Source: CAXNKG01 sp964202965 (lineage in GTDB: Bacteria > Acidobacteriota > Vicinamibacteria > Vicinamibacterales > UBA2999). From it: a stretch of DNA of 43,130 bases. A program made the translations under genes and the position numbers. The stretch lies in the NCBI GenBank assembly GCA_964202965.1, contig CAXNKG010000025.1, positions 1 to 43,130 of the forward strand, in the 5' to 3' direction. The notes below the pieces were generated by a model. The model was not told the origin of the DNA, ran no database searches, and worked only from the letters and a program-made list of their open reading frames with translations. Below are positions 41,184-43,130 of the stretch, one piece after another; within the stretch, counting starts at the first letter, position 1, and each line of letters begins with the position of its first letter.

Positions 41184-42170
41184 CTATGGACGCGGCAGGA
41201 GCGCCTCGGCGACCGCCGCGCGCAGCGCTTCGGTGCGACCCGCGAACAGTTCAAGCGCCCGAACATCCTGCGCGAGCCGCTCGATGATGTGTCCGCGCCG
41301 AAAGCTGTCGACCCCCACGACCTGTGTGGCGTGCTCGACTGCCCGTTGCGCCGCCGCCGTCGCCATGATCTTGGCGAAAGACGCGTCGGCCAGCGATGGC
41401 GTTCCGGCGGCCGCGGCCTTCCACGTCATCAGCATGGCCGCGTCCAGATCCGTCGCAGCATCGGCAAGCAGGCCCTGCACCGTCTGCTCGCCGGCGGTCG
41501 CCGTGTGGGCCTTCCGTGCGGTGTCCAGCGCTTCACGAAGCGCCCGTCGCCCGATCCCGAGCCCCGCGGCCGCCATGAGGATGCGGACCCGCGTCATGAT
41601 CGGCGGCGTCGGTCCCATCGGCAGGCCGGGCACCGCCGAAAGCACGACGTGTCCGCAGACGACACCCTGGAGCCCCGCGGTGTCCACGCTGGCGACCGCG
41701 ACGCCTGGCGCGTCGAGGCTGACGGCATATGCGACGCGCTCGGCCCCGTCACGGGGGCCGATGACGGCAATGCCCCGCTCGGTGATGGGCGCCACCCACG
41801 GCGCCCGGCCCGACAGTACTCCGCCCGCTTCGACAGGGGCGTCTTCGGACGTGAGTCCCACGGCGACAACGGCTTCGCCGCGAAACAGTGAATCGAGCAA
41901 GGAGGACGGTCTGGCGGAGTCCTGACGATGGCTGGCGATGGCAAGCGCCACGCCGGAATGCAGGGCGAAGATGACACCCGCCGACGGCGATTCAGCCGCC
42001 AGCGCCTCGGCCGCCACGGTGACAGCAAGAAAGTCCGCGGCGGGATCGAGCAGGCCGGCGCGCGCCGCACCGGCGATCACGGTGGCGGCGGCGGCGCCGG
42101 AGACGTCCCGCCCGAGGTCGGCCGCCTTCTCGCGCCACGCGCGCTGCACGTCCGTCAGGTCAAAGTTCAC
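41184..42170 (-). CDS. Acyl-CoA dehydrogenase-like flavoprotein
   Basis: A 328-residue protein from GTG 42170, shorter than ordinary acyl-CoA dehydrogenases (about 380). The N-terminal helices (LTDVQRAWREKAADLGRDV), the middle beta domain (VVAVGLTSEDAPVEAG) and the C-terminal four-helix domain (ALREALDTARKAHTATAGEQ, then TQVVGVDSFRRGHIIERLAQDVRAL) are recognisable. The usual catalytic Glu and the full FAD-binding motifs are not clearly present, so substrate and activity are uncertain. The start lies just after ATGAAGGGG; an earlier in-frame ATG was not found. The HIT gene is upstream on the same strand by 65 bp. Confidence 0.8.
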   Translation of the reverse strand: MNFDLTDVQRAWREKAADLGRDVSGAAAATVIAGAARAGLLDPAADFLAVTVAAEALAAESPSAGVIFALHSGVALAIASHRQDSARPSSLLDSLFRGEAVVAVGLTSEDAPVEAGGVLSGRAPWVAPITERGIAVIGPRDGAERVAYAVSLDAPGVAVASVDTAGLQGVVCGHVVLSAVPGLPMGPTPPIMTRVRILMAAAGLGIGRRALREALDTARKAHTATAGEQTVQGLLADAATDLDAAMLMTWKAAAAGTPSLADASFAKIMATAAAQRAVEHATQVVGVDSFRRGHIIERLAQDVRALELFAGRTEALRAAVAEALLPRP

Positions 42171-42235
42171 CCCTTCATTGTAGAAGGGGTACTCGAAGGC
42201 GCCCGCTACGCGGCGTACGTCATCGCCAGGTCGGC

Positions 42236-42682
42236 CTACGGGCGATCGAAGATGGGGCGCAGGCGCGCGGCCGTGGCGCCGAGTTCTTCGGGCAGCACGC
42301 GCATGTTCCCGACCGTCGTCATGAAGTTGGTGTCGCCGTTCCACCGCGGCACGACGTGCACATGCAGGTGCTGCTCCACGCCCGCGCCGGCGGCCTTGCC
42401 GAGGTTGATGCCGACGTTCATCCCGTGCGGCTGGTAGGCCTCTGTCAGCACAGCCTCGGCACGCTGGGTGAGGATGCCCACCTCGGCGAGTTCTTCCGGC
42501 GTGAGCGCGACCAGCGACGGCACGTGCCGGAACGGCACCACCATCAGGTGGCCGTTGTTGTAGGGATACAGATTGAGAATGATGTAGCAGGTCGTTCCCT
42601 CGTGGACGATGAGGGAGTCGGAATGGGGTGGCCGGTGCGCCTCGCAAAACACGCAGCCGGCCTTCGTGTGCCCGCCAGTCAC
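42236..42682 (-). CDS. HIT-family hydrolase
   Basis: A 148-residue histidine-triad protein. The motif HLHVHVVPRW at about residue 105 supplies the catalytic histidine triad. CVFCEAHR near the N-terminus gives two Cys that may bind zinc with a His, and YIILNLYPYNNGHLMVVPFRH is the family core strand. HIT proteins hydrolyse or phosphorolyse nucleotide anhydrides such as Ap4A or AMP-lysine. The start is GTG 42682. A heptamer array lies 38 nt upstream, between this gene and the HU/IHF gene. Confidence 0.93.
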   Translation of the reverse strand: MTGGHTKAGCVFCEAHRPPHSDSLIVHEGTTCYIILNLYPYNNGHLMVVPFRHVPSLVALTPEELAEVGILTQRAEAVLTEAYQPHGMNVGINLGKAAGAGVEQHLHVHVVPRWNGDTNFMTTVGNMRVLPEELGATAARLRPIFDRP

Positions 42683-42720
42683 GTACTCAAGCCGCCAGGG
42701 AGACCAGAGACGATCCGTAC

Positions 42721-42748
42721 CTTTGACCTTTGACCTTTGACCTTATGA
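42721..42748. repeat. Heptamer tandem array, 4 units (CTTTGAC)
   Basis: Three CTTTGAC units and one CTTATGA end at the stop codon of the HU/IHF gene, in the 67-bp gap before the HIT gene on the same strand. Unit composition is A/T-richer than the RGGCYYT family, like the GACTTCT array. Confidence 0.88.
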
Positions 42749-42749
42749 C

Positions 42750-43115
42750 TTAGACCGCCGCTGAATCCGACGGCAGCGAAGCGAGCGGCGGTGAGGCGGC
42801 TGGTGCCTGCTCCCCCTCCGTGCGGTTGATGAGGTCCTTGAGTTCCTTGCCGGGCTTGAAGTACGGCACCTTCTTCGGCGGCACGTCCACCTGGTCACCC
42901 GTCTTTGGATTGCGTCCCTTGCGCGGCTCGCGCTTGCGGAGGCGGAAGCTGCCGAAGCCGCGCAGCTCGATCTTCTCGCCCCGGTGCAGCGCATCGATGA
43001 TGCTCTTGAACACCGTGTCGACGATGACTTCCGAGTGCTTCTTCGTGAGCTCGGACACCCGGGAGACTTCCTCCACGAGCTCCGCCTTCGTCATGCTCCC
43101 GGCAGGGATGGTCAT
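42750..43115 (-). CDS. HU/IHF family DNA-binding protein
   Basis: A 121-residue protein. The core MTKAELVEEVSRVSELTKKH, then ELRGFGSFRLRKREPRKGRNPKTG, is the classic HU/IHF fold with the DNA-intercalating beta arms. VPYFKPGKELKDLINR completes it. It resembles the IHF-beta group. A C-terminal tail of about 25 residues rich in Pro, Ala and Ser follows, slightly longer than usual. The protein bends DNA and compacts the nucleoid. ATG 43115 has a weak AGGTAG upstream; ATG 43094 (MTKAEL) is the more familiar start for the family and cannot be excluded. Confidence 0.92.
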   Translation of the reverse strand: MTIPAGSMTKAELVEEVSRVSELTKKHSEVIVDTVFKSIIDALHRGEKIELRGFGSFRLRKREPRKGRNPKTGDQVDVPPKKVPYFKPGKELKDLINRTEGEQAPAASPPLASLPSDSAAV

Positions 43116-43130
43116 TGGCTACCTGTTCTT

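Overview
The window is high-GC bacterial chromosome with short gaps, many GTG/TTG starts and 4-bp stop/start overlaps. The gene content fits Acidobacteriota, probably the Vicinamibacteria lineage: a Ser/Thr kinase fused to a TolB/PD40-type propeller, a PQQ dehydrogenase, a TonB receptor with an N-terminal carboxypeptidase-regulatory-like domain, a reaction-centre-type cytochrome c, and an imuA-imuB-dnaE2 cassette. That placement is inference from gene content. No rRNA, tRNA, insertion sequence, prophage or CRISPR array was seen. No gap without a gene exceeds about 235 bp.

Layout. 1-1412 (minus): a Gfo/Idh/MocA oxidoreductase followed by a GMC oxidoreductase cut by the window edge. 1538-6030: PQQ dehydrogenase, TerB-like protein, cytochrome c'-like lipoprotein, YaeQ, orphan ModA. 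6067-9467: a VapBC pair divergent from the receptor-like kinase. 9492-15083 (minus): the SOS mutasome operon imuA-imuB-dnaE2, with a perfect inverted repeat over the imuA start and a divergent MFS exporter. 16460-19160: an overlapping operon of PhoB-like regulator, PhoR-like kinase and dimethylarginine dimethylaminohydrolase. 19161-26644: a phosphate-acquisition locus with a secreted beta-helix protein, a TonB receptor broken by one in-frame TAA, a PhoB-type regulator and the phosphatase PhoX; two Pho-box-like direct-repeat sites lie in the divergent promoter region. 26729-31203: RMD1-like protein, a large membrane protein and GlgC. 31204-39320 (minus): a six-gene run of ligase, reductase, glycosyltransferase, ABC ATPase, membrane spermidine-synthase-like protein and cytochrome c. 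39359-43115: MFS transporter, FHA protein, acyl-CoA dehydrogenase-like protein, HIT protein and HU/IHF.

The most unusual signal is a dispersed family of 7-bp tandem repeats, mostly variants of RGGCYYT, in 15 arrays. Some are intergenic, next to promoters or stop codons. Others are inside genes and are translated: four in dnaE2, one in imuB, one in a glycosyltransferase linker, and one that forms the hydrophobic core of a lipoprotein signal peptide. Because 7 is not a multiple of 3, gain or loss of one unit would shift the reading frame, so these could act as contingency (phase-variation) loci, most strikingly in the error-prone polymerase cassette. Several genes also have a TATNNT box only 6-11 nt before the start codon and no Shine-Dalgarno sequence, which suggests common leaderless transcription, whereas most exported heme and outer-membrane protein genes have strong ribosome-binding sites.
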